A stretch of 64,000 bases of DNA, taken from contig NZ_JAFMPN010000004.1 of NCBI RefSeq assembly GCF_017351175.1, positions 62,001-126,000 of the forward strand, written 5' to 3'. This document shows, piece after piece, positions 1 through 9,319 of the stretch. The DNA is from Desulfovibrio sp. Huiquan2017 (GTDB lineage: Bacteria; Desulfobacterota; Desulfovibrionia; Desulfovibrionales; Desulfovibrionaceae). Position numbers and translations under genes: made by a program. The notes beneath the pieces were generated by a model. The model was not told the DNA's origin and did no database searches. It saw only the letters and a list, made by a program, of their open reading frames with translations. Numbering within the stretch: the first letter of the stretch is position 1; every line of letters begins with the position of its first letter.

Positions 1-1
1 C

Positions 2-1309
2 GGGGCCCTGCACCTGCTCAACGGCCTGCACTTCTACTACCCATCCGTTCCGCAACTGCCGACGCTCGTTCTGGCCGGGTCCTATTTCCCCAAGTTCGGG
101 CTGTTCTCCGGGTTCTACAAGCTGAAGCTCTATTTCATCCCGGCCTTCGTCGGCTTCGCCTTCCTGACCACCCGGCAAATCTCCTTTTCCATGTGGTTCT
201 TCCACCTGGCCGCCGGGCTGCTCTTCGGCCTGCTCTACGTGCTCGGCTGGCAACTGCCCGAGGCCGCGCTCGGCACCACGCTCGGGCCCGATCTGGCCCG
301 GCCCGAGGGCGCGCAGACCATCGGGGCCTATGCCGTCTTCTTCGTCTTCCTGCTCTGGCTGGCCCGGTATCACCTGAAGGAAACCTTCGGCCGCCTCGTC
401 CGGCCGTTCCACCGGGGCGACGAGTCCCCGCACGGGACGCCGCCACGGGAGTGGGGACCGCCCGTCTGGCCGCTGGCCGGACTCGTCCTCGGAATGGTCT
501 TCCTCACGGTCTGGTGCCGCTGGTTCGGGCTGCCCTGGCTCGGGGCCGTCCTCCTGCCCATGGCCTTCATGCTGGTCATGCTGGTGGTCAGCCGGCTGGT
601 CTGCCAGGGCGGTCTGCCGTATTTCACCCTGACCGCCGCTCCGTCCGACGGGATCGTGGGGCTGTTCGGCACGGGTGTCCTCGGCTCGGCGGGCGTGGCC
701 GCCACCGCGATCATGCAAAAAGTCCTGTTCCTGGACGTGCGCGAGGCCGTGGCTCCAACCCTGTTCCACGGAGCCAAGATCCGCGAATCCGCCAGGCCGG
801 ACCGGCGCAACCTGGTGCTCGTGGCCATCGGCCTCTCCCTGGTCCTGGCCCTGGCCGCGGCCTTCGCCACCATGCTCTACCTGGGCCACCGCTACGGGCT
901 GCGGGAATTACGCCTGGACTGGGCCACCCAAACCGTGCTGGCCAACTTCGAAAACGCCCAACGGCTGGTGGACCAGCCCGTGGGTCCCAACCGCTGGTTG
1001 ATGACCTATGCGGGCTTCGGGGCCCTGGTCATGTTCGCGCTCATCTACTGCTACTACAAGCTGCCCTGGTGGCCCCTGCATCCGCTGGGTTACCTGGCGG
1101 CCTACTCCGCGGGCATGAAGATCCTGTGGTACCCCTTCTTCCTGGGCTGGCTGTGCAACCATCTGGTCCTGCATTACGGCGGCACCCGGCTCTACAACAA
1201 GGTCCGCTTCCTGTTCATCGGCCTGATCCTCGGCGACTTCCTCATGGGCGGCATCTATGCCGTCATCGGCATGTTCTCCAGCCAGGCGTATGCGGTCTTT
1301 CCCCTGTAA
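2..1309 (+). CDS. OPT-like multi-pass membrane protein (DUF6785/6784-type), 5' end cut by window
   Basis: The reading frame is open from base 2, so the start lies outside the window and 435 codons are visible. The protein is very hydrophobic, with many membrane segments and short charged loops. Its YFTLTAAPSDG and FLDVREAV stretches resemble the uncharacterised DUF6785/6784 family of OPT-like permeases; that family call is from memory of the family, not a search. It ends just ahead of a solute-binding protein and a second OPT-like protein on the same strand, so all three are probably one operon. The substrate is unknown. Confidence 0.6.
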   Translation, partial: GALHLLNGLHFYYPSVPQLPTLVLAGSYFPKFGLFSGFYKLKLYFIPAFVGFAFLTTRQISFSMWFFHLAAGLLFGLLYVLGWQLPEAALGTTLGPDLARPEGAQTIGAYAVFFVFLLWLARYHLKETFGRLVRPFHRGDESPHGTPPREWGPPVWPLAGLVLGMVFLTVWCRWFGLPWLGAVLLPMAFMLVMLVVSRLVCQGGLPYFTLTAAPSDGIVGLFGTGVLGSAGVAATAIMQKVLFLDVREAVAPTLFHGAKIRESARPDRRNLVLVAIGLSLVLALAAAFATMLYLGHRYGLRELRLDWATQTVLANFENAQRLVDQPVGPNRWLMTYAGFGALVMFALIYCYYKLPWWPLHPLGYLAAYSAGMKILWYPFFLGWLCNHLVLHYGGTRLYNKVRFLFIGLILGDFLMGGIYAVIGMFSSQAYAVFPL

Positions 1310-1311
1310 TC

Positions 1312-2103
1312 ATGAGAATGCCCATGCGATTTCTCTTCAAAATACTCCAACTTTCCTTCCTCTTGCTGCTCGTCGAGAGCGCGGGCTCTCCCGGCCTGGC
1401 CGCCGAACTGCCCAAGACCGCCGAACTGGTCATGTTCATCGCCCACGCGGATGTGCCGCCCTATTACCTGAACACCGCCCAGGCGCGAGGCAACGGCATC
1501 CTCATGGACGTGCTCCGGGCCGTGGTCAAACCGCTGGGCTACACGGCCACTCCCCGGCTGTTGCCCGACAGACGCGGCTGGCGCATGCTTGAACACGGCG
1601 GCGTGGACATCTACGCCACGGCAAAGGAATGGGTCGCCGCTCCGGAACGCTTCCTGTGGACGGACGCCTTCATGCCCAACGAGGACGTGCTCCTCTATCC
1701 CGCGACGAGCACCCTGCGCTACACCGGGCCGAAATCCCTGTACGGCAAGACCGTGGCGGGCATCCGGGGATTCTTCTATCCCGCCCTGGCAGGACACTTC
1801 GGTCCAGGCGGGATCACGAGGCTGGACACCACCTCGCCCCAGGCCCTGCTCGAACTCCTGCGGCTGGGACGGGCGGACGCCGCTCTGGTCAACCGTACGG
1901 AAATACTGTGGATGTTCCGCAACCTCCCGAATCTGCAACCGACCCTTTTCCGCATTGATGAAACCCCCGTGGGCACGGCGGAATTCCGCTTCCTCTTTCC
2001 CAGGGGGCGGGGATGGGAGCCCTTCATCGACCTGTTCAACGGCCGCCTCCGGGAGATGAAGCGGGACGGCAGCCTCAAGGCCATACTCGACCTCTACCGT
2101 TAA
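1312..2103 (+). CDS. Periplasmic solute-binding protein, family 3 type
   Basis: This 263-residue protein has an N-terminal signal peptide (basic MRMPMRFLFK, then a leucine-rich core, probable cleavage after GLAA near residue 32). The mature part has SBP_bac_3 features: an aromatic VPPYYLN segment, a GILMDVLRAV helix, a GGVDIYATAK segment and a C-terminal MKRDGSLKAI helix typical of family 3 binding proteins. It begins 2 bases after the preceding gene. No ABC permease or ATPase is in view; the neighbours are OPT-like proteins, so it may feed a distant permease or act as a sensor. In-frame ATGs at 1318 and 1324 are alternative starts. Confidence 0.72.
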   Translation: MRMPMRFLFKILQLSFLLLLVESAGSPGLAAELPKTAELVMFIAHADVPPYYLNTAQARGNGILMDVLRAVVKPLGYTATPRLLPDRRGWRMLEHGGVDIYATAKEWVAAPERFLWTDAFMPNEDVLLYPATSTLRYTGPKSLYGKTVAGIRGFFYPALAGHFGPGGITRLDTTSPQALLELLRLGRADAALVNRTEILWMFRNLPNLQPTLFRIDETPVGTAEFRFLFPRGRGWEPFIDLFNGRLREMKRDGSLKAILDLYR

Positions 2104-2127
2104 GCCGGATCAGCCGGAGCGAAACCT

Positions 2128-4083
2128 ATGTACGACGACAAGGAACTGCAAGAATACCGGAACCTGATGCAGCCGCCGGAGAAGTTCGAGGAGGGCTTCG
2201 ACTGGAAGGCCATCGTGGGCGCCATATTCATCGGCTTCTTGATGATGCCCGGTTCCATGTACCTCCAGTTGGTCATTGGCCAGGGCATCGGCCCGGCCGC
2301 CCGATGGGTGACCATCATCCTCTTCGCCGAGATCGCCAAGCGCTCCTATACCCACCTGAAGGAACAGGAAATATTCCTGCTCTACTACATGGCGGGCGCG
2401 GCCCTGGCCTCGCCTTTCCAAGGGCTGCTCTGGAACCAGTACCTGGTCCAGTCCGACGCGGCGCGCATGCTCGGCCTGACCGAGTTCATCCCCCACTGGG
2501 TGGCCCCGGCCCTGGGCTCCGGCTCCTATCTGGAGCGGACCTTCCTGCACCGCGACTGGCTCATCCCCATTCTGCTGCTCATCGGCGCGCAACTGGTCCA
2601 GCGAATCGACCATTTCGGCCTGGGCTACTCGCTCTACCGCATCACCTCGGACGTGGAGAAACTGCCCTTCCCCATGGCCCCGGTGGGGGCGCTGGGCACC
2701 ATGGCCCTGGCCGAATCCACCGAGGACAGGAAAACCGGCTGGAAGTGGCGTGTCTTCTCCATCGGCGGGGTCATCGGCCTGGCCTTCGGCTTTTTCTATG
2801 TGCTCCTGCCCGCCCTGTCCGGGCTGCTCTTCACCGAGCCCATCCGGCTTATCCCCATCCCGTGGATCGAGCTGACCCGGCACACCGAGGACGTCCTGCC
2901 CGCCGTGGCCACGGGCATCCAGTTCGACCTCGGCCTGGTCTTTATCGGCATGGTCCTGCCGTTCTGGGCAGTCATCGGCGGCCTGCTCGGGCTGATCGTG
3001 ACCATCGTGGCCAATCCGATCCTCTACGCCCACGGCATCCTGCACCGCTGGCATCCGGGCATGGCCACGGTGGAGACGGTCTTCGCCAACAATTTCGATT
3101 TCTACATGAGCTTCGGCATCGGACTGGGGCTGGCCATCGGCGCGGTGGGCGTCTACCATGTGGTCCGGTCCTTCAAGAGTTCGAGCGGCGGCCTGGATTT
3201 CTCGGCCCTGTTCAACCCGCCCCAGGGACGCGGCGACATCAACTTCTGGGTGTCCATCGGCATCTACGTCTTCTCCACGCTGTGCTACATCGCCTTTTGC
3301 CTCTGGCTGGTGCCCAGCTTCCCGTGGATCTTCTTCGTCCTCTATGGCTTCATCTACACTCCGGTCATCTCCTACATCTCGGCGCGCATGGAGGGCGTGG
3401 CCGGACAGTTCGTGGCCCTGCCCATGGTCCGCGAGTTCTCGTTCATCGCCGGGGCCAAGTTCTTCGGCTATCACGGGCTCGAAATCTGGTACGCGCCCAT
3501 CCCGTTCCACAACTACGGCGAGGCCACGGTCCAGTTCCGCCAGATCGAGCTGACCGGCACGTCCCTGCGCGGGATCATCAAGGCGGAAATCCTGGTCTTC
3601 CCCATCGTCATGGTATCCTCCCTGCTCTTCTCCCAGTTCCTCTGGCAGCTCGCGCCCATCCCCTCGCCCGAGTATCCATTCGCCCAGGAGCTGTGGCACC
3701 TCCAGGCCCTGAACACCCTGCTCCTGCAAACCTCCACCCTGGACGGCAACTCCCTGTTCTTCGAGGCCCTGTCCGGCCCGGTGGTCCTGTCCGGCCTGGG
3801 GCTCGGGCTGATCCTCTACTCGGTGCTCAACGTGCTCGGCCTGCCCGTGCTCCTGGTCTACGGCGTGGTCCGGGGACTGGGCCAGTCCACGCCCCACGGC
3901 ATGCTCCTCGAAGTGATCGGCGCCCTGCTCGGCCGCTTCTATTTCCTCAAAAAGTACGGCACCAAATGGCGCCACTACGCCCCGGTCCTGCTGGCGGGCT
4001 TCTCCTGCGGCATGGGGTTGACCGGCATGTTCGCCATGGGATGCACGTTGATCATGAAGTCGCTCGGCCGACTGGCCTACTAA
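2128..4083 (+). CDS. OPT-like peptide-transporter-type membrane protein
   Basis: A 651-residue integral membrane protein with a short cytosolic N-terminus (about 30 residues, acidic and basic mixed) followed by a dozen or more hydrophobic segments spread over the rest. It resembles proteins labelled peptide transporter or OPT-like in Desulfovibrio-type genomes; this is family memory and the substrate is unproven. It follows the solute-binding protein by 24 bases and is probably cotranscribed with it and with the upstream membrane protein. The next gene, 240 bases on, is a sigma-54 activator, so the trio may belong to the same regulon as the minus-strand oxidation operon. Confidence 0.62.
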   Translation: MYDDKELQEYRNLMQPPEKFEEGFDWKAIVGAIFIGFLMMPGSMYLQLVIGQGIGPAARWVTIILFAEIAKRSYTHLKEQEIFLLYYMAGAALASPFQGLLWNQYLVQSDAARMLGLTEFIPHWVAPALGSGSYLERTFLHRDWLIPILLLIGAQLVQRIDHFGLGYSLYRITSDVEKLPFPMAPVGALGTMALAESTEDRKTGWKWRVFSIGGVIGLAFGFFYVLLPALSGLLFTEPIRLIPIPWIELTRHTEDVLPAVATGIQFDLGLVFIGMVLPFWAVIGGLLGLIVTIVANPILYAHGILHRWHPGMATVETVFANNFDFYMSFGIGLGLAIGAVGVYHVVRSFKSSSGGLDFSALFNPPQGRGDINFWVSIGIYVFSTLCYIAFCLWLVPSFPWIFFVLYGFIYTPVISYISARMEGVAGQFVALPMVREFSFIAGAKFFGYHGLEIWYAPIPFHNYGEATVQFRQIELTGTSLRGIIKAEILVFPIVMVSSLLFSQFLWQLAPIPSPEYPFAQELWHLQALNTLLLQTSTLDGNSLFFEALSGPVVLSGLGLGLILYSVLNVLGLPVLLVYGVVRGLGQSTPHGMLLEVIGALLGRFYFLKKYGTKWRHYAPVLLAGFSCGMGLTGMFAMGCTLIMKSLGRLAY

Positions 4084-4325
4084 GACAGTCGCAATATGCT
4101 GTTTTAAATAAGTTTTTTATCTTTTATAGCAAGAATGCCGGACGCATCCCGGCGCGGGTCCGCCGACCGCCGAAACAACTGTTGCCAAACCATGCGTTTA
4201 TACCATGGGCATTGAATCGGCGGACGTTTTCCTGTAACATCCCTTCGACTCCATGGCGGTGTAATACGGCTCGTCCAAATCCTTGCAAAAGGACGTGCGA
4301 CGGGCTGCAAGGAGGGAACCCATCC

Positions 4326-6263
4326 GTGAGACACAGAGCATTACTTATTTCGACTTCCGAGACCCTGAGCCGGGAGGCCGCAAGGGTCGCCAAGGGCCTC
4401 GGACTGCAATTGGACATCCGCAAGGGGGGCCTGCTGACCGACGGCCACCTGTACGCGCTGGAACACCAGAGCGAATACGACGTCTTCCTTTCTCAGGGCG
4501 GAACCGCCCTGCTCATGGAAGAGATGTTGTCCAAGCCGGTCATCTCCATCACCATCTCGGTGGTGGACTACGTCCAGGCCCTGAACAAGGCCAAGAGCTA
4601 CGGCCACAAGGTGGCCCTGGTCAGCTACGACTGTCCCTTGCTCAAGGAACTGGAGAGCCTGGCCAAGTTGACCCCGGATTTCGACTTCAGCGTCTTCTCC
4701 TATTCCAACAAGGACGACTTCCAGGAGCAGATCAACAAGGTCTTTTCCCTGAAGGACCACACGGTCATCGGCCTGGGCGGGTGTACCTGCGACCACGTCC
4801 AGAAGCACGGCGTGGACTACGTCATGATCAAGTCCTCCCGCGAGAACGTCCGCAGCGCACTCATAGCGGCCAAGAACATCATCGACCTGAACTACAAGGA
4901 GCGGCTGACCGCCAACCGGGTGACCAACATCCTGAACTATTCCAGCGAGGGCATCTTCTGCGTGGACAAGGACGGCAACATCCCGATCATGAACTTCGCG
5001 GCCGAGCGGATCTTCAACGTCACCCAGGCGGATGTGGTCGGCAAGCCCCTGGCCTCGCCCGAGGTGCCGAGAATCTTCCGCGACATTTACGGAGACGGAA
5101 GTTTTCTGGTCAACGAAACCGTGGTCAGCGGCGAGAGTGCCTTCATGGTCAACCGCATCCAGTTGAGCATCAACCGGCGCATCGAGGAGACCCTGGTCAC
5201 CTTCCAATCCATCTCGGACATCCAATCCCTGGAACGCAAATCGCGCAACGCCCTGCGCAACGCGGGCCTGGTGGCCAAGAAATCTTTTGCCGACATCACC
5301 TACAGCAGCCAGGCCATGCACGAATGCGTGCTCAGGGCCCGGCAGTTCGGCTCCACCGACGCGGCCCTGCTCATCGAGGGCGAGACCGGCACGGGCAAGG
5401 AGCTCTTCGCCCAGGGCATCCACAATTCAAGCCCCCGGAGCAAGGGGCCGTTCGTGGCCGTCAACTGTGCGGCCCTGCCCGAGAGCCTGCTGGAAAGCGA
5501 ACTTTTCGGCTACACCAGCGGGGCCTTCACCGGAGCGCGGAAAGGCGGCAAGGCCGGGCTCTTCGAACTGGCTCACAACGGGACCATCTTCCTGGACGAG
5601 ATCGGCGACATCTCGCCCATGATCCAGAGCCGCCTGCTGCGCGTACTCCAGGAGAAATCCGTGCTCCGCGTGGGTGGAGACCGCATCCTTGACGTGAACA
5701 CGCGCATTGTGGCCGCCACGAACAAGGACCTGCTCGGCATGGTCGAAAAAGGCGACTTCCGCAGCGACCTCTACTACCGGCTCAACCTGCTCAATCTGAA
5801 CATCGCCCCGCTCAGGGAGCGGCCCGAGGACATCGAGACCCTGGTCTGCTACTTCCTGGCCACCAAGGGGTCCATGTACGGCCTTGAGCCCGGCAAACGG
5901 CTATCCGCCCGCACCCTGGACATGATGCGCGAGTACGACTGGCCGGGCAACGTCCGCGAACTGGAAAACTTCATGGAAAAATTGCTCATCCTCCAGCCCC
6001 TCGAAAGCAACCTGGACTATGCGGCCATGAAGCTGCTGGCCGAACGCACGCACCGGAGCCGGGGATGCGCCGACCCGGCCGGGCAGGACGACGCCCCGGG
6101 TATGCTGACCATCCACGTGAGTTCCCTCAAGGACATGGAAAACGAAATCTTCAACAAGATGCTGGACCGCATGGGCGGCAACCAGACCCGGGTGGCCCGC
6201 CGCCTGGGCGTCAGCCGGGTGACCGTCTGGAAACGGCTCCAGGATAATCAGGTCCGCCAATAG
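4326..6263 (+). CDS. Sigma-54-dependent activator with PrpR-type N-terminal sensor and PAS domain
   Basis: The 645-residue protein starts at GTG 4326, chosen because AAGGAGGG lies 9 bases upstream. Order of domains: PrpR_N-like ligand-sensing region (about 1-190), PAS (about 200-300), sigma-54 AAA+ domain (about 320-555) and a Fis-type helix-turn-helix (about 605-640, TRVARRLGVSRVTVWKRL). The Walker A GETGTGKE covers residues 352-359 and GAFTGA, the sigma-54 contact loop, covers 399-404; a GTIFLDEIGD Walker B follows. PrpR_N domains sense small acids or acyl-CoA-type metabolites. It is convergent with the symporter-oxidoreductase-ptb-buk operon, whose promoter carries a consensus -24/-12 element, making that operon the obvious target. 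Confidence 0.9.
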   Translation: MRHRALLISTSETLSREAARVAKGLGLQLDIRKGGLLTDGHLYALEHQSEYDVFLSQGGTALLMEEMLSKPVISITISVVDYVQALNKAKSYGHKVALVSYDCPLLKELESLAKLTPDFDFSVFSYSNKDDFQEQINKVFSLKDHTVIGLGGCTCDHVQKHGVDYVMIKSSRENVRSALIAAKNIIDLNYKERLTANRVTNILNYSSEGIFCVDKDGNIPIMNFAAERIFNVTQADVVGKPLASPEVPRIFRDIYGDGSFLVNETVVSGESAFMVNRIQLSINRRIEETLVTFQSISDIQSLERKSRNALRNAGLVAKKSFADITYSSQAMHECVLRARQFGSTDAALLIEGETGTGKELFAQGIHNSSPRSKGPFVAVNCAALPESLLESELFGYTSGAFTGARKGGKAGLFELAHNGTIFLDEIGDISPMIQSRLLRVLQEKSVLRVGGDRILDVNTRIVAATNKDLLGMVEKGDFRSDLYYRLNLLNLNIAPLRERPEDIETLVCYFLATKGSMYGLEPGKRLSARTLDMMREYDWPGNVRELENFMEKLLILQPLESNLDYAAMKLLAERTHRSRGCADPAGQDDAPGMLTIHVSSLKDMENEIFNKMLDRMGGNQTRVARRLGVSRVTVWKRLQDNQVRQ

Positions 6264-6266
6264 CCC

Positions 6267-6316
6267 GAAGAAAAAGAAAACGGCCGGAACGATCCTGTAG
6301 ATAATCGTTCCGGCCG
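6267..6316 (-). terminator. Rho-independent terminator of the buk operon
   Basis: A 13-base perfect inverted repeat (6281-6293 with 6304-6316, 10-base loop) is followed, reading on the minus strand, by a T-rich run over 6267-6280. It lies between the convergent sigma-54 activator and buk genes and serves the minus-strand operon best. Confidence 0.8.
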
Positions 6317-6458
6317 CGAAATCCCATCCCATGCTCAGGCTGTAAGGGGTCTTGCCGTATGTCGGGATGGGGCCGGGCGGGCGGCCCTCTCTGGATGCCT
6401 GGCGGAATCGTCAGAGCGAGGTGCGGAGCCGTCCGCCGGGGGGTGGGTTATGGTTAAA

Positions 6459-7544
6459 TCAATCGGACAGGGTGAATTTGTGGGCCTCCTCCTGGCCGCG
6501 CAGGACTCTGAGCGCTCCCAGGGCCAGGGCCTGCAACTCGTCTTCGCCGGGCTCGATGAAGATCGGCCCCAGGAAGGCGATACGCTCCCTGATCCATCCG
6601 GTCAGCCGTTCGGAGTAGGCCACCGCGCCGGTGATGACCACTCCGTCCAGGCCGCCGTGCAGCACGGTGGCCAGCCCGCCGATGGTCTTGGCCGTCTGGT
6701 AGGCCATGCCCTCGTAGACCAGCGCGGCCTCGGCGTCGCCCGCATCGATGCGGCGCTCCACCTCGATGGCGTTGTTCGTGCCCAGGTAGGCGACCAGGCC
6801 GCCCTTGCCCCGCGTCCGGCGGGTCAGGGATAACCTGTCGAACTCGCCGGAAAAGGCGCTGTCTATGAGCTGACGCACGGGCAGTCCGCCGGACCGCTCG
6901 GGCGAATACGGGCCTTCTTCGTCGGTGACCACGTCGATCATCCGCCCATTCTTGAGCACGCAGGCGCTGATGCCGCCACCCATGTGGCAGACCACGAAGG
7001 AGCACTGCTCGAAGGACTTGCCCTCGCGCTCGGCCACGCGCCGGGCCACGGCGCGCATGTTCAACACATGGCAGGAGGCCCGCCGCTTCATCTCGGGCAG
7101 GCCGCTCAGGCGGGCGATGTCCTCAAGCTGGTCCACGACCACGGCGTCGTAGATGTACGCCGGAATCCCCTGAGCCTGGGCGATGTCGTAGGCGAGCATG
7201 CCCCCCAGGTTGGAGGCGTGGTCGTCGATGGGACGGTCGCGCAGGAATTCAAACATCTCGCGGTTGACCTCGTAGGCCCCCTGGCGGAGGGGAGGCAGCT
7301 TGCCGCCCCGGCCGGACACGGCGCTCAGGGACGCAAGGTCCACGCCGTTGTCGGCCAAGCACTTGAGGATGGCCTCGCGGCGCATGGGGAACTGCTCGGT
7401 CATGCTGTTGGTGAACCGGGCCAGCTCTTCGGCCGGATGATCGACCTTGTGCTCGAAGCGCAGCCTGTCGTTGTCGAAGACCGCGATCTTGGTGGAGGTC
7501 GATCCAGGATTGATGGTCAGTATGGCATATGAATCTTGAGACAC
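6459..7544 (-). CDS. buk: Butyrate kinase (branched-chain acyl kinase)
   Basis: A 361-residue ASKHA-fold kinase converting butyryl- or isobutyryl-phosphate plus ADP to the acid plus ATP. The N-terminal LTINPGSTSTKIAVF is the nucleotide-binding phosphate-1 signature of acetate/butyrate kinases. CHMGGGISACVLKNG and GGLATVLHGGLDGVVITG are the other conserved blocks. Length matches Buk (about 355) rather than acetate kinase (about 400). It is the last gene of the operon, 19 bases after phosphate butyryltransferase, which supplies its acyl-phosphate. Chain-length preference (butyryl, isobutyryl, other) cannot be read from sequence. Confidence 0.9.
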   Translation of the reverse strand: MSQDSYAILTINPGSTSTKIAVFDNDRLRFEHKVDHPAEELARFTNSMTEQFPMRREAILKCLADNGVDLASLSAVSGRGGKLPPLRQGAYEVNREMFEFLRDRPIDDHASNLGGMLAYDIAQAQGIPAYIYDAVVVDQLEDIARLSGLPEMKRRASCHVLNMRAVARRVAEREGKSFEQCSFVVCHMGGGISACVLKNGRMIDVVTDEEGPYSPERSGGLPVRQLIDSAFSGEFDRLSLTRRTRGKGGLVAYLGTNNAIEVERRIDAGDAEAALVYEGMAYQTAKTIGGLATVLHGGLDGVVITGAVAYSERLTGWIRERIAFLGPIFIEPGEDELQALALGALRVLRGQEEAHKFTLSD

Positions 7545-7563
7545 TGATGGCTCCTGTCGAACG

Positions 7564-8481
7564 TTAGTTGTCGCCGAGGGTCGCGGACGCGGCCAGGACC
7601 AGGGGCCAGTACTTGTCCTGGGTGGCCGCCGCCCGCGAAGTCAGCACGATGGGGCCGCGCCCGCCGATGACGATGCCCGCGCTGCGGGAATGCCCGGCAT
7701 AACGCAGGGCCTTGATGAGCACGTTGGCCGCGTTGATGTCCGGGCAGGCCAAAAGGTCGGCGTCGCCCTGGATGGGGCTGTCGAACCTTTTGATCTTCGC
7801 GGACTCGGGGCTCATGGCCAGATCATAGGAAATGGGGCCCTCGACCACGCAGTCGCCCAGTTCGCCGGCCGCTCCGGCCTTCTTGATCTCCACGGCGTCC
7901 ATGGTGGCCTGCATCTTGGGGTTGGGAACTTCGGTGGAGGCCAGCACGGCCACCTTGGGGGAGACGAAGCCCATGGCCTTCATGGTGGCCACCGCGTTGC
8001 GGATGATCCCCTTCTTCTGCTCCACGTCCGGGCTGATGTTGATGGCCGCGTCGGTCAGGCCGAAGAGCTTCGGATGATCGGGCAGTTCGATGACGCTCAA
8101 GTGGGAAATGAGATTCCCGGTACGAAATTCCGCTTCCTTGCTGAACAGGGCCTTGAGCATGTTCCCGGTGGGGATGTTGCCCTTCATCAGGAAATCGGCC
8201 CGGCCCGATGCCAGGGATTGTCCCGCCAGGACTGCGGCTTCTTCCGGGGAGGCGGCATGCTCGATGGCGAAGTCCGCCGGGGACAGGCCGAGAAGTTCCA
8301 GTTGCTCGGCGATGACGTCCTTGTCGCCGAACAGTACCGGGGTGATCAGCCCGTCTTCCCGGGCGTCGCGCACGGCTTCGAGCACATGACTCTCGGTGGC
8401 GTTGATCACGGACACCGTCCGCGCGCCCCGGCCGCTGTTGCGCACCTTGTCGGCCAGTTGTTCCAGGGTGGTGTATGACAT
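7564..8481 (-). CDS. ptb: Phosphate butyryltransferase
   Basis: A 305-residue phosphate acyltransferase of the PTA/PTB family converting acyl-CoA plus phosphate to acyl-phosphate plus CoA. I use the ATG at 8481 (MSYTTLEQLADKV) rather than an in-frame ATG 33 bases upstream, because GAGG precedes it at good spacing and family members begin here. C-terminal segments DLLACPDINAANVLIKALRY and VIGGRGPIVLTSRAA are family hallmarks. Length fits Ptb (about 300). It links the acyl-CoA made by the upstream oxidoreductase to buk. Confidence 0.88.
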   Translation of the reverse strand: MSYTTLEQLADKVRNSGRGARTVSVINATESHVLEAVRDAREDGLITPVLFGDKDVIAEQLELLGLSPADFAIEHAASPEEAAVLAGQSLASGRADFLMKGNIPTGNMLKALFSKEAEFRTGNLISHLSVIELPDHPKLFGLTDAAINISPDVEQKKGIIRNAVATMKAMGFVSPKVAVLASTEVPNPKMQATMDAVEIKKAGAAGELGDCVVEGPISYDLAMSPESAKIKRFDSPIQGDADLLACPDINAANVLIKALRYAGHSRSAGIVIGGRGPIVLTSRAAATQDKYWPLVLAASATLGDN

Positions 8482-8551
8482 GAATTCCTCGTGATATGGA
8501 TCCCGGGGCCCCATGCGGCGGGGCCCCGGAAGACGGCTCGGCCGTCGGTTG

Positions 8552-8785
8552 CTATGCTTCTTCGGACAGGGACAGGGCCAGGTCCGGGCAGACCATGACG
8601 CAACTGTTGCAGCCGATGCACCGGTCCAGGTGCTTGGGCGAGGACACGACGTATCCGGCCGCGTTGAGCTTGCCCTCGAACTCGAAGACGTCCTTGGGGC
8701 AGGTTTCCTTACAGTAGCCGCACCCCTTGCAGCGCTCTTCCACGATGGTGATCTTGAACTTCTTCTTGGCTTCTTCCATGGTCAT
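8552..8785 (-). CDS. 2-oxoacid:ferredoxin oxidoreductase, delta (2x[4Fe-4S] ferredoxin) subunit
   Basis: A 77-residue protein with two 4Fe-4S motifs, CKGCGYCKETCP and CIGCNSCVMVCP, typical of the delta/ferredoxin subunit of KOR/VOR enzymes. It carries electrons from the TPP-binding subunit to soluble ferredoxin. Its ATG overlaps the stop of the gamma subunit by one base (TAATG), implying translational coupling. Gene order alpha-beta-gamma-delta is preserved across the cluster. Confidence 0.88.
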   Translation of the reverse strand: MTMEEAKKKFKITIVEERCKGCGYCKETCPKDVFEFEGKLNAAGYVVSSPKHLDRCIGCNSCVMVCPDLALSLSEEA

Positions 8786-9318
8786 TACCTCGTCTGGGAA
8801 GCCGCTTCGGCCAGGGCGATGCCCTTTTTCACGGCTTCGATGTTCATTTCAGCGATCTTGGGGGCGAATTTCTTGGTGGCCGCCGCGACGATGCTGTCGA
8901 AGTCCACGAACGGATGGAGCTGGTAGGCCGCGCCCAGCGCCACGAGGTTGGCCGACTTGGGCGCGCCCATGTCCTGAGCCGTCTTGGTGCAGGGGATGCC
9001 CAGCCAGTTGTCGAAGGTCCGTTCGGCCATGATGCTGGAGTCGTAGACCACGGGCACGGAAGCATTGTCGTAGCGGCCGCCGACCACGTCGTGCAGGGCC
9101 ACGATCACGTTGGGGCTCAGGACCTGCTGGAACAGGATCTCGTCCGGGGCGATGATCGCCTCGGCGGAGATGAAGCCGCCGCGCTGGGCGATGCCGTAGG
9201 TCTGGGTCTGGACCACGTTCAGGCCCTCGGCGATGGCGCATTCGGCCAGGAAGGAGGCCACGAAGATGAGCCCCTGTCCGCCGGTACCCGCCATGATGAT
9301 TTCGGAGTGTTTCGTCAT
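8785..9318 (-). CDS. 2-oxoacid:ferredoxin oxidoreductase, gamma subunit
   Basis: A 177-residue POR/KOR gamma domain protein. The MAGTGGQGL motif near the N-terminus is the nucleotide/CoA-binding loop of the family, and TQTYGIAQRGG is equally conserved. The start is taken at MTKHSEI (9318), one base before the end of the beta gene, rather than an upstream in-frame ATG lying inside that gene. It belongs to the four-subunit enzyme encoded by this operon. Confidence 0.88.
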   Translation of the reverse strand: MTKHSEIIMAGTGGQGLIFVASFLAECAIAEGLNVVQTQTYGIAQRGGFISAEAIIAPDEILFQQVLSPNVIVALHDVVGGRYDNASVPVVYDSSIMAERTFDNWLGIPCTKTAQDMGAPKSANLVALGAAYQLHPFVDFDSIVAAATKKFAPKIAEMNIEAVKKGIALAEAASQTR

Positions 9319-9319
9319 G

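Noticed and set aside
193-1311. Long open frame overlapping the first membrane-protein gene
   Set aside because: It is an Arg/Pro/Gly-rich shadow; only its part from 1312 is a real gene.
2110-3975. Long antisense open frame opposite the OPT-like gene
   Set aside because: Composition is His/Gly/Asp/Gln-rich without motifs, as expected from the codon bias of the opposite strand in GC-rich DNA.
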